Origin: Anisus vortex
Lineage: Eukaryota; Mollusca; Gastropoda; Planorbidae
DNA: 64,000 nucleotides
Assembly: GCA_949126835.1 (NCBI GenBank)
Contig: OX421509.1
Coordinates: 15,531,624 to 15,595,623 of the forward strand
Direction of reading: 5' to 3'
Below, piece by piece: positions 11,610 to 24,500 of this stretch. Made by a program: the position numbers and the translations under genes. The notes under the pieces were generated by a model. The model worked only from the letters and a program-made list of their open reading frames with translations. It was not told where the DNA came from and did no database searches. Each line of letters opens with the position of its first letter. The first letter of the stretch is position 1.

Positions 11610-11830
11610 GGGACCAGAGTAAATTGATCCATGGGTCCGGTGAAACGGCATTATTTTCTTTTTTAACATTGTGTGGCCAGCACAATGCTCAGTGGCCTTT
11701 GCTTTTCCCCAACTAAAGTCAGGCTACCATCAGAACTGTGAAAAATACCTTTAACAGTTTTCCAGCCAAATCTGCTGCTGCTTGGTCACAGTGCCCCAAC
11801 TATTATAAATTGTGTACAGTCATACATTCA
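11610..11830 (-). mobile_element. SINE B fragment
   Basis: The segments 'attgatccatgggtccggtg', 'tgtgtggccagcac' and 'ccccaactaaagtcaggcta' match the order and spacing of the SINE at 53768-54040. The tRNA-like head is missing. Confidence 0.6.
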
Positions 11831-12065
11831 ATTAAAAGATTCTGTACAGTCAAAAAATCCAATATAATGTACAATCTTGAAATCCTTTGTAATTCTACAA
11901 TGATGTAACACAATCATGCAATGGGTTATAACTCTACAATCATTTAAATATGTTGGAAACAGAAGAATAAATTGGTTGATGTGATCGTTGGATGACAAAT
12001 GCTAATAATGATGTTGGTCTTGAGTTCATGATCTAACCGGTTATATTACTTAGTGCAGGGAGAAT

Positions 12066-12172
12066 GTAATAAGTAATAGATGATGTACCTAGATGATGTA
12101 CCTAGATGATGTACCTAGATGATGTACCTAGATGATGTACCTAGATGATGTACCTAGATGATGTACCTAAGT
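12066..12172. repeat. 13-bp tandem array, about 8 copies
   Basis: The unit gatgatgtaccta is repeated with few or no changes. Confidence 0.9.
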
Positions 12173-13254
12173 TTTATCAACATGGTGTCAGAAAGGGACT
12201 AACTTATAACAATTCAAACAATCTCTTTAAAAAAAAAAAACAGTCAGTTGTAGCATACACTTAGAAAAAAACAAACAAATGTAACACCTTAGAAAAAGGC
12301 AAATGGCAAAAAGAGTATATTGTATATATATATATATTTCACCTGGGACTACACATTTCAACAAACACAGACAAAGAAAATAGAGAAAATATAAGTACAA
12401 CATTAGAAAAGAAATATTAACCCTTATAGCCCAGCTGATAATACAGGTAATTCTTATACCATTAATTTGATGAAAACAATAAAATATGGATTTTTATTTT
12501 TGCATAGTGGTACAACTTTTCAGCTTGATTAGCTTGATTGTTTTCTGGTCATTCATATATTTCTTTCAGTCTTTTCATACTCACAGGCAAAAAGGCTTCC
12601 ATACATTTCTACAAATTAATAAACAGTGTGTTTCTATTTAGCCAAGGACTTTATAAGAGTTGAGTAACCCAGTCACTCTTTTATATTTTTGGTTCATGAA
12701 GGGTTAAAGAAGACCAGTCATTATTTTGGATAATTCATTAGTTACATTTAAATGCCACTTTAACATATTTTGTGGGTCAAAATTGTCAGACTCATGGGCA
12801 CAATTATAGTCAAGTGACATCAGCATCACAAGCCACCTGGCCCTGAGTTTAACTACAGCCACCATCAATATATTGCCATAAACTCTTAACCCTTCCTCTA
12901 CCTGGCATGTCTATTTCCATTAGCCAATTTTTACTTCTAGCTGGTTCATCTCCTAAAAAGATTTCTAATTGAAAAATAAATTATACCACAGGCAGAACGT
13001 TTAGTTTTTTTTCTTTTTTACATCATATGTTGTTATAACACGTGGCTTTGATGGGAAATGATGCCTGGGACCATTATTGGTCCTTATGGTCTGATCATGT
13101 AGTGGAAGGGTTAATGTTTTAAGATATTAAAGCTAATGGACAAATTGCCTATACCAGACCAAAGTGTCTATTTAAAAAAAAATTATGAACACATCTGTAA
13201 AAAAAACAAATTCACACAATATAGATATATCTCCATATTAAAATATCTTGTAGA

Positions 13255-13400
13255 AAAAGGAAGCTAGACTAGGATGCTAATATATATATATCTCCATATT
13301 CAAATATCTTGTAGTTAGAAAATGGAGCTAAAGTTAGACTAGGATGCTAATATATATATATCTCCATATTCAAATATCTTGTAGTTAGAAAATGGATCTA
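13255..13400. repeat. Two- to three-copy tandem repeat, roughly 75-bp unit
   Basis: Copies share 'gctaatatatatatctccat', 'caaatatcttgtag' and 'gactaggat'. The first copy is more diverged. Confidence 0.75.
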
Positions 13401-14374
13401 AAGCTAGACTAGGATTAATGGAATGCTCAGTAAGTACTTGGCACAAAACCATATACAGTTACAAAATAATTTGAAGTGTCATTTATAATCATTTGAGGGA
13501 CCCAAAGCAATATATGTTTTCACAAAAATATGTTTTAACTGATTAACTACCGTATTAAAAGCAGAAAAAAATCAAGCTGTGGCCGAATTAAATTTCTGCC
13601 CCGTTTTTTTACAAGTGGGTGTGTGTACATATGTGTGTGTTGTTCTCTTATCCACTGATAGATTTTAAAACGAATTATACCATTTTGTAGGGAAATAAAG
13701 TGTGTATAAGATAAATATAAACAAAATTTAGTTAATGTGTTAGTTTAGACAATAATTTATGTTGACATGTGATTAGTTACGAAAAATTAGACGGAAAAAT
13801 AAAAAAATCCCTTTTACCTAATATTTCGTTTTTTCTTAACTGAATTTATAGCTTTCACTCATAATTATTATAAAGTATATTCAAAATCGAACATAATAAA
13901 TCCAAGATGAAATTAATTGAGTGATATTTACACAAACAAGATAAGGTTTTATAATGGAAACATTTTCCGAAAATGAGAAGAAAGTTATTTTTTTCTGCTT
14001 ATTTTTACCGAAATTTAGCACAGAAACTAAGAATGTTTACGCTTTGAAATCAAAAATAGGTTCGTAAATATACTTCCTGCCGGTAACTACAAATTTCGGA
14101 ATAAAATTTAACGAAATAATGCCAATATTAAGCTTTAAACTCGGTGAAATAATCTTGGTGCTGTCAGCGGCTTGCGGTACAAAGTGAATGAATTGCATAA
14201 GCCGCCGTGAGCGGCTCATGGTAGTTAATCAGTTAATGTACTACTTTGTTGTTGTTTAACTTCATTTATAGTGTCATTGGCAATTTGTGTTTGTGCAGAA
14301 AAATATCAAATATATAGAGATAAGTGTTGCCCAAAATATCTTTCACAAGTAAAAGAAATGGCAAATAAATAAAA

Positions 14375-14490
14375 TATTGACACCTATACCACAGATAAGC
14401 CAAAGAATTCCAAAGTTAGAAACAGTATAAAATATTGACACCTATACCACAGATAAGCCAAAGAATTCCAAAGTTAGAAACAGTATAAAA
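14375..14490. repeat. 58-bp direct duplication
   Basis: Two near-identical adjacent copies beginning taaaatattgacacctatac and ending gttagaaacagta. Confidence 0.9.
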
Positions 14491-15242
14491 TCTAAAACAT
14501 AGCAAGAAACCCTTAGCAACAATTAAAACAAATATTTTATACTGACATGAGGGTAAATTAATTTATTGACAGCACTGTCAGTGACAAAGCATTCACACAC
14601 CAAGTACTTCTTCCATCATTTTACTTATTAATTAACTCCATGTATCACTCCAAAAAACACAACATAAAACAATAAGCATAAGCCTATAATGTGAGAAATA
14701 ATTTGTTACATGGTGTGTTTTTTTGGCAAATATTAAACAATTATAAACTGCCCTTGTGAAAAAAAAAATACTGTTTAAGATTTATGCTCATTTTCTTTCT
14801 TTAAATATTGAGTCATGTCTGATCATGTTTTGATTTTTAACATTTCACAGGTAGCCATTTTTTTAAAAACCAATTAAAAAAAATGAAATAGCTGCCAAAT
14901 ACACAAAATAGTTTGACATAACATTTATTATATTTTTTTCCCCTCTTTAAATATTTTAAGTTCTCACAGCTTCAAGTTAATGCTACGAGATAGATAAAAA
15001 GCTCATGAAATAAACATAGACTCCAATAAATATACATTAGTTGTGGTATATAGAAAAATAACTATATGAACACCAAGAAAAAAATAAGTTATCCTTGAAT
15101 ATTGATGTTCAGATAAAATAGTTGTTTTAAAACCTTAATGTCCAATGGCCATCAAGTTCTTAGATCACTGCCTGCATTAATGAATGTATTACCCACAATC
15201 ATTATAATCCCTGACAAATCATACAACAAGGAACTTTCAAAT

Positions 15243-15248
15243 TTTATT
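15243..15248 (-). promoter_or_regulatory. Candidate poly(A) signal of MAN2A
   Basis: An AATAAA on the - strand about 176 bases after the stop codon. It is the first canonical hexamer noticed downstream; the cleavage site itself cannot be seen. Confidence 0.4.
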
Positions 15249-15423
15249 GTTCGATGCCATTGTAAACCTTTCATTCTTTTTTTTTTTGGGCTCACAAGGA
15301 AAAAAAAAACTGTCATCAGTAAATGTGTAAACATAATCACAATTTTTAGCAACAGATGCTGTTCTCAGAAAGCTGTTCTCAGATTGCTGTTCTCAGATTG
15401 CAATACATAGGGGTGCAAACTCA

Positions 15424-15576
15424 TCATGACAGATGGACTTGCACTGCAACTATTTCCATTGGAGGCACTTGCAGTGGCCCACTGGGGTTGATGACTGATA
15501 ACTGTTGGTTCATGGTCAGCGACGTCATGACACTATCTTTGACCACAGCATTGTTGAACATTGAGGCCAGGGTAAC
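15424..15576 (-). CDS. MAN2A: MAN2A exon 25 and stop
   Basis: Residues 1110-1159, ending [13 protein letters not shown] with TGA at 15424-15426. PMEI.....L is the expected extreme C-terminus of the family. Confidence 0.93.
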   Translation of the reverse strand, partial: VTLASMFNNAVVKDSVMTSLTMNQQLSVINPSGPLQVPPMEIVAVQVHLS

Positions 15577-18500
15577 CTGAATCGACAGAAACACAAAATG
15601 TTGTAGGTTTTCAAATACTTCAGTTCCATGTAATATAAAGATGTCAATAGGGTAATAGTGGACAATAGTACAGTTGAATGTCCTAATAAAACTTAGGGTG
15701 TATGCCCAATTAATCCCTATAGTCTAAGCTATAATAAAGTTTTGAGCTTGCACCAAGTCAACAGTCTGAGAAAGACATTTGTATGGATCTAATGGGAAAA
15801 AAATAAAATAAAAGATCTATACTTTATGCACAGGATAGAGAAAAAAAACTACCTTTCCATCCGTGGCCAAGCAGGGCATATGGGGTTGAGGAAAACTGCA
15901 ATCATTTGGAAGATTACGAAGTAACAGCAGGCTGGTATCTTTAGGTACAAATTGAAGCTGTCACAGCAAAAAAACAAACAACAAAAAAACAATTATCTTT
16001 TTTACAAGACAAACAAATGGTTGCATTGATTTAAATTGATTTGAATGGTGGAAAACAAGACTTAAAATGAATGAGGATAAGACCGAGGTAATTCAAATCG
16101 GTGCCCAAGATAAAAAGGCTAAAGTTGAAGGTTTGGAAACACTGATGTTTATGAACTGCAATATCCCCTTTGTAGAAAAGGTAAAAAAACCTTGGTGTCA
16201 TCCTTGTGACTCTGACTCAACTGTGACTCACATTTGTCTTTTGATGCCCACATAAGCAATCTATGCAGCGGCCTTTACATACAGCTGCATAGACTTGGTC
16301 AGATCTGACCTGTAGTTTGACTCAATAAAGAAACATGCCGCTGCTTTTGTACTCTCACGCCTCGACTACTGTAAAGCTCTGCTTACTGGGTAACCCGACG
16401 ATGAAGTGGCCAAATTATGGCGTATTCAAAACTGTACAGCCCGGCTGGTCATGCGTAGAACAATCTGGGATTCTGCAAAAGTTCTCCTGCGCCGGCTACA
16501 TTGGCTCCCTGTGAGAACGAAAATGTAATACAAAGTGGCGATACTTTGCCGTCAGACGCCTACCTATCTGAAGGCAGTAATAAAATCGTATGTTCTGCAA
16601 TGAACACTCCGCTCTGCCGACTCCTCACTTGTAGAGGTGCCCTGTTTCTCTCTGACGACTGTTGGCCAGAGAGCCTTACCTATATTTGGCCTGAAAGTAT
16701 GCAAATCTACTTCCCATCCAACACACCCAGACAAATGCTATCGTTACTTTTAAAAAGAACTTGAAAACACATTATTTTAATATTTACCTGCGATAAAAAT
16801 TTTTAGACCCCTACTGTTGTACTTTTTAGTTGGTTAACACTTCATTTATTTGCTTTGTCGTATGTTTGTAAAAATTTTAGATTATTAATTAGTTGTTTAT
16901 CCTTTTTAGCCTTTTTGCTCAATGTTAACCCTTTATTCAGTCGCCACCTTTCTACCCCTCCAACCCTAGAGTCAAGTTGCATAACTCCGTGTATTGAAAA
17001 CAAATCTGACAAAAAATATTATTAAAAAATTTACTGCAAAAAAAAAATAATTGCAAAGGGACTTACTGAAATTCTTCATAGTAAAAATATAAAGTTCAAT
17101 TCAAACCAGTTGAGATGAAAATAAAGTAATAAATAAAAAGGAAATAGCTGAGCCTACGTCGACAGGTTCCCATTGTCATGGATCATCGTATCAGACTCAA
17201 ATCCCCCTATTTAAAGCCTATACAACTTCTACGATGCTTAAAATAACTCATCGCCCAACGCTTATCTAAATATTTCTGAAATGCCATCAAATTTTAGCAG
17301 AATTAGCCAAAAAAATTTGTTATTTTCAATACTTCACTAAAATTTTATCGATCACGCTAAAAATGCCAAACAAACGTAAAAATAGCGCCACTATCGCTCT
17401 CTTTGGTCAGTTTTAAAAGTTTATATAATAGGCATTTAAAAACTTGCATTGGGATCAAGAAGCAAAACAACATATACTCCAAAGGGGAAACAATTAAATG
17501 CGCTCCTAGCTTACATTTTTTCTTTTTGGCAGTGCCAAATTATTACATTTAACAAAAAGAAGTGACCTCCTAAGTTTGTTGAAGTCAAACTACCTATACA
17601 TCTAAGGGTTATTTTATGATCTTCATTTTTCTTTGCCATTCCCTTGCACTTGAGGGAGAAGTAATACTTCACAGTTATTTTTACTTTCTATTCTGTTTAA
17701 ACCATAAAATGCTTAAATATTTACCTCCTTCTGGTCATCACTGTGCTGAAGCACTCTGAGGTTCAACAGATGTAACTCACAAGGGAGAGAATCAGACAGC
17801 AGGAGTAGTTCACTGGACATAGGCACATCTTTCCCATGCAGACTTCTGGGCATGACCATTATAGGGTGAATCAATGCTAGTGAAGACTGCTGGCCCAGCA
17901 AGGATGGGAAGGATGTGTCAGGATACACTGGCTGTGAACATAGATTTATTGTTTCTATTCATATCTCAATGAGACAGCTTTTACAACTGTTGTATGCTAT
18001 GTATGTTACTAATAAAATAGTCTTGTTAAAATGTTGTATGCTATGTATGTTACTAATAAAATAGTCTTGTTAAAATGTTGTATGCTATGTATGTTACTAA
18101 TAAAATAGTCTTTGTTAAAATGTTGTATGCTATGTATGTTACTAATAAAATAGTCTTTGTTAAAATGTTGTATGCTATGTATGTTACTAATAAAATAGTC
18201 TTTGTTAAAATGTTGTATGCTATGTATGTTACTAATAAAATAGTCTTTGTTAAAATGTTATATGCTATGTATGTTACTAATAAAATAGTATTGTTAAAAT
18301 GTTGTATGCTATGTATGTTACTAATAAAATAGTCTTTGTTAAAATGTTATATGCTATGTATGTTACTAATAAAATAGTATTGTTAAAATGTTGTATGCTA
18401 TGTATGTTACTAATAAAATAGTCTTTGTTAAAATGTTGTATGCTATGTATGTTACTAATAAAATAGTATTGTTAAAATGTTGTATGCTATGTATGTTACT

Positions 18501-21500
18501 AATAAAATAGTCTTTGTTAAAATGTTATATGCTATGTATGTTACTAATAAAATAGTATTGTTAAAATGTTGTATGCTATGTATGTTACTAATAAAATAGT
18601 CTTTGTTAAAATGTTATATGCTATGTATGTTACTAATAAAATAGTATTGTTAAAATGTTGTATGCTATGTATGTTACTAATAAAATAGTCTTTGTTAAAA
18701 TGTTGTATGCTATGTATGTTACTAATAAAATAGTATTGTTAAAATGTTGTATGCTATGTATGTTACTAATAAAATAGTCTTTGTTAAAATGTTATATGCT
18801 ATGTATGTTACTAATAAAATAGTATTGTTAAAATGTTGTATGCTATGTATGTTACTAATAAAATAGTCTTTGTTAAAATGTTGTATGCTATGTATGTTAC
18901 TAATAAAATAGTCTTTGTTAAAATGTTATATGCTATGTATGTTACTAATAAAATAGTCTTTGTTAAAATGTTATATGCTATGTATGTTACTAATAAAATA
19001 GTATTGTTAAAATGTTGTATGCTATGTATGTTACTAATAAAATAGTCTTTGTTAAAATGTTATATGCTATGTATGTTACTAATAAAATAGTATTGTTAAA
19101 ATGTTGTATGCTATGTATGTTACTAATAAAATAGTCTTTGTTAAAATGTTGTATGCTATGTATGTTACTAATAAAATAGTATTGTTAAAATGTTGTATGC
19201 TATGTATGTTACTAATAAAATAGTCTTTGTTAAAATGTTATATGCTATGTATGTTACTAATAAAATAGTATTGTTAAAATGTTGTATGCTATGTATGTTA
19301 CTAATAAAATAGTCTTTGTTAAAATGTTGTATGCTATGTATGTTACTAATAAAATAGTCTTTGTTAAAATGTTATATGCTATGTATGTTACTAATAAAAT
19401 AGTCTTTGTTAAAATGTTATATGCTATGTATGTTACTAATAAAATAGTATTGTTAAAATGTTGTATGCTATGTATGTTACTAATAAAATAGTCTTGCTAA
19501 AATGTTTTGAACTCTTGACAGAAATGTACAAAATGGAGCTTGGTGATAAAAAGGGTTTATAAAAAATTTCAGTCTAGCCAGTTCTCCGAATAGCTGGGAG
19601 GAAAACTGTCAGATGATCAGACTCAACATGCATCAGATAAGAAAAGAGAGACAATGACATAATAAGTATAACATGCATAAGAGACAAATGACCATAAGCC
19701 AATGGACTAGTTAACATTATTTAGATTTTATTGATTTTATTTAGAGGATAGATTGGTTGCATTTGAAGATTAGCTGCATTTTTTATATATGTTTCTCTAA
19801 GATAACAAGACAATGAAGTCATAGAAGACAACACAAAAAAACTAAAAGTATTGAAAGCCTTTGAATAACATTGTAATATATTCTATAAAGTTTTCAAAGC
19901 CTACACTGTAAAATCAAAAATAATTTCTTCTAGAAAAGTATTATAAGCCTACATTTAAATTTTAAAAAGTAATACGTTCTACAAATGATTCCATACCTCA
20001 GACCTAATTGTTCTTCTCTCAAAAAGTAATAGTTCTACAAATGATTCCATACCTCAGACCTAATTGTTCTTCTCTCAAAAAGTAATAAATTCTACAAATG
20101 ATTCCATACCTCAGACCTAATTGTTCTTCTCTCAAAAAGTAATAAATTCTACAAATGATTCCATACCTCAGACCTAATTGTTCTTCTCTCAAAAAGTAAT
20201 AGTTCTACAAATGATTCCATACCTCAGACCTAATTGTTCTTCTCTCAAAAAGTAATCTAAACCTGCTTGGTGTTGGGTGATTGTCTAAAACTCCCTGAGC
20301 TAGTCCTCTGCTATCATCCTGATTTAATCGACGGTCCAGCATAACATCAATAGTATCTGAAACAAAGGAAATATCAAATATTTTTTTAAGCTAGGAGTGA
20401 AAAGTCTTACAACAATAGCATCTAAAACAACTTTCTTTTTCATTATAAAATTCTGTAACTTGTGGCTAAAAATTTGGGGCCCATGAAATTTATTTGCGGA
20501 AAGTAAAATTTCACAGAGCATTAAAGTGCCGTTCTGGTGGTATTATTCAAATCCTAGTAAAACCCCTCACATCTGATTTGGGTCTGGAGATTTATCCCAG
20601 AGTTATCCCATCTCTGATGATAGCCTGGCATAATTTAGAAAGCGGTTGATCCCAGGCACTCTGCTGAACTTTGCATAACCTTTCATAAACACTACCCTGT
20701 ATGTGCTCAATATATTGTTTAACATAAAGGTTTATAAAATGCAGATATAGTACAAATATCTTTTATCAAAAGATCTATATATTGCTTACAATGCAGATAT
20801 AGTACAAATATCTTTTATCAAAAGATCTATATATTGCTTACAATGCAGATATAGTACAAATATCTTTTATCAAAAGATCTATATATTGCTTACAATGCAG
20901 ATATAGTACAAATATCTTTTATCAAAAGATCTATATATTGCTTACAATGCAGATATAGTACAAATATCTTTTATCAAAAGATCTATATATTGCTTACAAT
21001 GCAGATATAGTAAACATAACTTACTGGGACTCAGGTTTGCAGCACCACAGGCTTGTGCTGATAAGACACTGACTCTTCTAAAGTCATCTTGCAGGTAGGC
21101 CATTGTTGGCATGGGGTAGACATTTCCCTGCAGAGTCAACTTCTCATAGAACTTTCTTTTTTGCATCTGTAAAAATATACAGAATTTAAATAAGACAACA
21201 ATTCCAGAATTTTATGTTTTAGTCATTCACAACTAGGCTGGCAAATAGAAGACACACAGTTATCTTATTATATGTTACAGACTCTCATTCTATACAAAAG
21301 ATTATTGGTTCCTACGCTTATCAGTGATTTGAGTCTAGTCTTGCATTTTTATTTGTGTTTTAAAGTTTGTTGGTTTTTTGGTTTAGTTCAGGTAATCCAT
21401 CTTGTGCCCGGATACGGCAAGGGAAAAAAAGAGAATAGTTTGAGTTTGTTCTTGCATTTGGAATAAGAAAAGTGTTTTTATCCTTTTGTTTATTTGAGTA

Positions 21501-24500
21501 TTGCAATAGATTGTTATTGTGTTGTTTTTCTAGGTAAGAATTTAATGCTTTATATATTATTACTACTTTACTCTTTGTTCTTCTGTTTCTAGATTAGTGA
21601 TTTAACTAATAGTGTTACACTAGTCAGTTGTGAATATTCAATAGTAATGAACCTTGTTTCTGTTTGGGACAGTCGTTAACTGACAACAGCACATTGACCA
21701 ATTCAATTTAAATGTGTTTATTCTTTTTATTCCCTCCCCACCCAGTATTCTAATGCATGGACTGTTGACCTTTGCTGTTTGTTTTATTTTCTTGATGTCA
21801 GGTTAAGGTTCATGACTGTAACAACTATCTCAAACACTGTTAGTTAAACTGTTTTTTTAATTACACTTTTATTTGTCCTGGTAATGACCACTTCAAACTA
21901 TCACAGTTACAGTTATTAAACTCTTATTCAAGAAGGCGTGCAAATATTTTTCTCTGTTTAATTTATTAAGAGTTGCCCCCAAACCAAAAGGAAAATCCAC
22001 CAACAAATACACACCAGCACACACTAGACATAGGCACATACCCTGATAAATAGTTCATTAAGAATGTTTAGCTGTTGTTTTATGGAGTAGGTGTTTCAAT
22101 TAATTTCAGAGATATTAAAGTCCGACATTTTCCAAATTATAGCATTTTTATGTTTATCTTCAATATTTCTTAGCTGATTGTACAGATTAGTCATTCTAGT
22201 GGAGTGTTAGTTGGTCTGTATATACTGCCTACATTTAATTACATGAATGATGTCATGGCCCTTAAAGCTGCTGAAGAATGTAAACCATTAATAGCTCACA
22301 TTAAGAGTACACCGGTGGGCTTATGCATGAGGGACAGCCCAGGTTGAGACTCATTGCACTGCTGCAAAGGCCCAGAGACTTGGTAGGGATGAAGCAATGT
22401 GCGCAACAACCTGTCTCACCAAGCCTGGTGCCTGGATGGCAAGGCAGTCTGGAATTTGTGCTACCCAGTGATAGTGCAGGAATACTGTTAATGATCAAGG
22501 GAAAATCTGCTGGTGGCGAGACACAGAGTAATGCATGTGACTGTGTAGACCACACCCCTTTGTTTGCCGCATGCCTTATAGACATACCGTGGGGTGACTA
22601 GTCTTGGACAGGATCTTGGTGTGCCTCTCCCCCCCCCATTCACACCTTTACATTGTTACGCTCTGGCCGTAAGAGCCGGATGGCTCATCTGTTGTTGTTT
22701 TTTATGATTTATTTAAAACCAGTAAATAATGCTTCACTAATCCCATTCAGAAAAGGATAGTTTTTTTTATATTATTCCCAAACGTACGACAAAGTTACTT
22801 CTACTTTCAACTTACAAAATGTTTAAGAAAAAAGTGTGTTGAGTTTTTTATGGACACAGCCCCCCAATACAAATAGACTGTAGTAAGAGAATAAAGAAAG
22901 ACAACAGACAAGACACACAGAAAGGTAAATAAAACAAGAGTAGACTTCTAATGGCAGCAACAAGTCAAAGAAAACAAGTCAACTAGCCTATATATAAATT
23001 CACTTTTTTGTTTTCCCAACTCACCTGAAAGCCATTGAGATCTGAATAAAATGTGTGTTCAGGATTCTCTATATTTGTGTGAATTCTTAGACCAACTTCT
23101 TTGTTCTGACTGTTTCTTATGTCCACAATGTTGAAAATGTCCACAGAAGAGCCATCAGTGCCTAAAATGTGAGAGACAGTGTCATCTGTTAAATTACTAT
23201 CATATTTCTTTATTTGTACAATAAATATACCATAACTAAGTAACAACCAACAAGGTCAGCTTTTTTCCTCTATAATAAATAGGTTTAAGACAAAGGCTAC
23301 ATGTCTTTACAAACAATGAAGTTTAAGACAAAGGCTACATGTCTTTACAAACAATGAAGTTTAAGACAAAGGCTACATGTCCATACAAACAAATAGGTCT
23401 AAGACAAAGGCTACATGTCTATACAAACAAATAGGTCTAAGACAAAGGCTACATGTCTTTACAAACAATGAAGTTTAAGACAAAGGCTACATGTCTTTAC
23501 AAACAATGAAGTTTAAGACAAAGGCTACATCTCTTTACCAACAATGAAGTGTAAAACAAGGGCTACATGTCTATACAAACAATTAGGTCTAAGACAAAGG
23601 CTACATGTCTTTACCAACAAATAGGTCTAAGACAAAGGCTACATGTCTATACAAACAATGAAGTTTAAGACAAAGACTGTCAATTAACAAAACCACCAAA
23701 ATGCTGACCTGGAGAGTTGTGAAGTCTGGCTACGTGGTGAATATATTGAGTGAAGACATGAACCTCTGAGGTTATGGGACCTTTGACTATCTTGATCAGT
23801 TCTGGTTTGGAAGTCAACAGCGGCTGGATTTAAGCAATAGATACAAAAAAATACTACTCAACATTATTTTAATCACACTAAAAACAATAATCAGAAACAA
23901 TGCAATTCAAAGGTTATTGAAAACTGAATGAGAACCTCTACACTAGCTACACAGTGAGAAGAAATCATTTATGAAGAACAGTACTTTATAAACCAATGCA
24001 GTTATACATTATTTATTTGTCTACATTCCTGCTATAGCAGAGACAGATCAATTCATGTTTTATTTTTATTCTAAATCTGTGCTCTCCTTCTTCTCATTAC
24101 CGTGCAGTTGAACTATTTCAACCCCAAACAAGCAATGTCACAGTGTACACCAATAGGCCAACAGCCTTTATGAGGTTTGAGGGAATGAGGAAGGAAAGCC
24201 ATTTTGTAGTTCAATTGCCACTGGGAGGAAAAATCTCCACAAGGGAGAACAACCTTCATTGAACAAAGTCATGCAACTCAAGGTGAGATCTTTCTTTCTT
24301 TTTACCTTGGCTTGTCCATCAGGTAAGAACAGGTAGGCTCCGGATTTTTCATTGGCCATTCGTGTGCCGTACTGAATGAATTCTATTTCAGATCTGAACA
24401 CTTCTCCATCTGGCAATGATCTCACAGACTGAAAAAGAAAAGTTAAAGGTCAATAAAACTTTTTGAAAAAAAAAAATGGAAAAAAAAATAATGAATGAAT

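Larger units (their letters stand above)
11060..15240. other. Intergenic region downstream of the mannosidase gene
   Basis: No coding exon recognised. It holds a decayed SINE fragment (11610-11830), a 13-bp array (12066-12172), a two- to three-copy repeat (13255-13400) and a 58-bp direct duplication (14375-14490). Part could belong to a long mannosidase 3' UTR. Confidence 0.55.

Noticed and set aside
18075..19491. Repeated 70-85-codon open frames
   Set aside because: The 45-bp unit is a multiple of 3 without stops; frames end wherever a 44-bp unit occurs. Intronic minisatellite, not genes.
22301..22601. Overlapping 92-94-codon frames on both strands
   Set aside because: They fall in a dispersed repeat that recurs inverted at 38095-38440, with no protein similarity.
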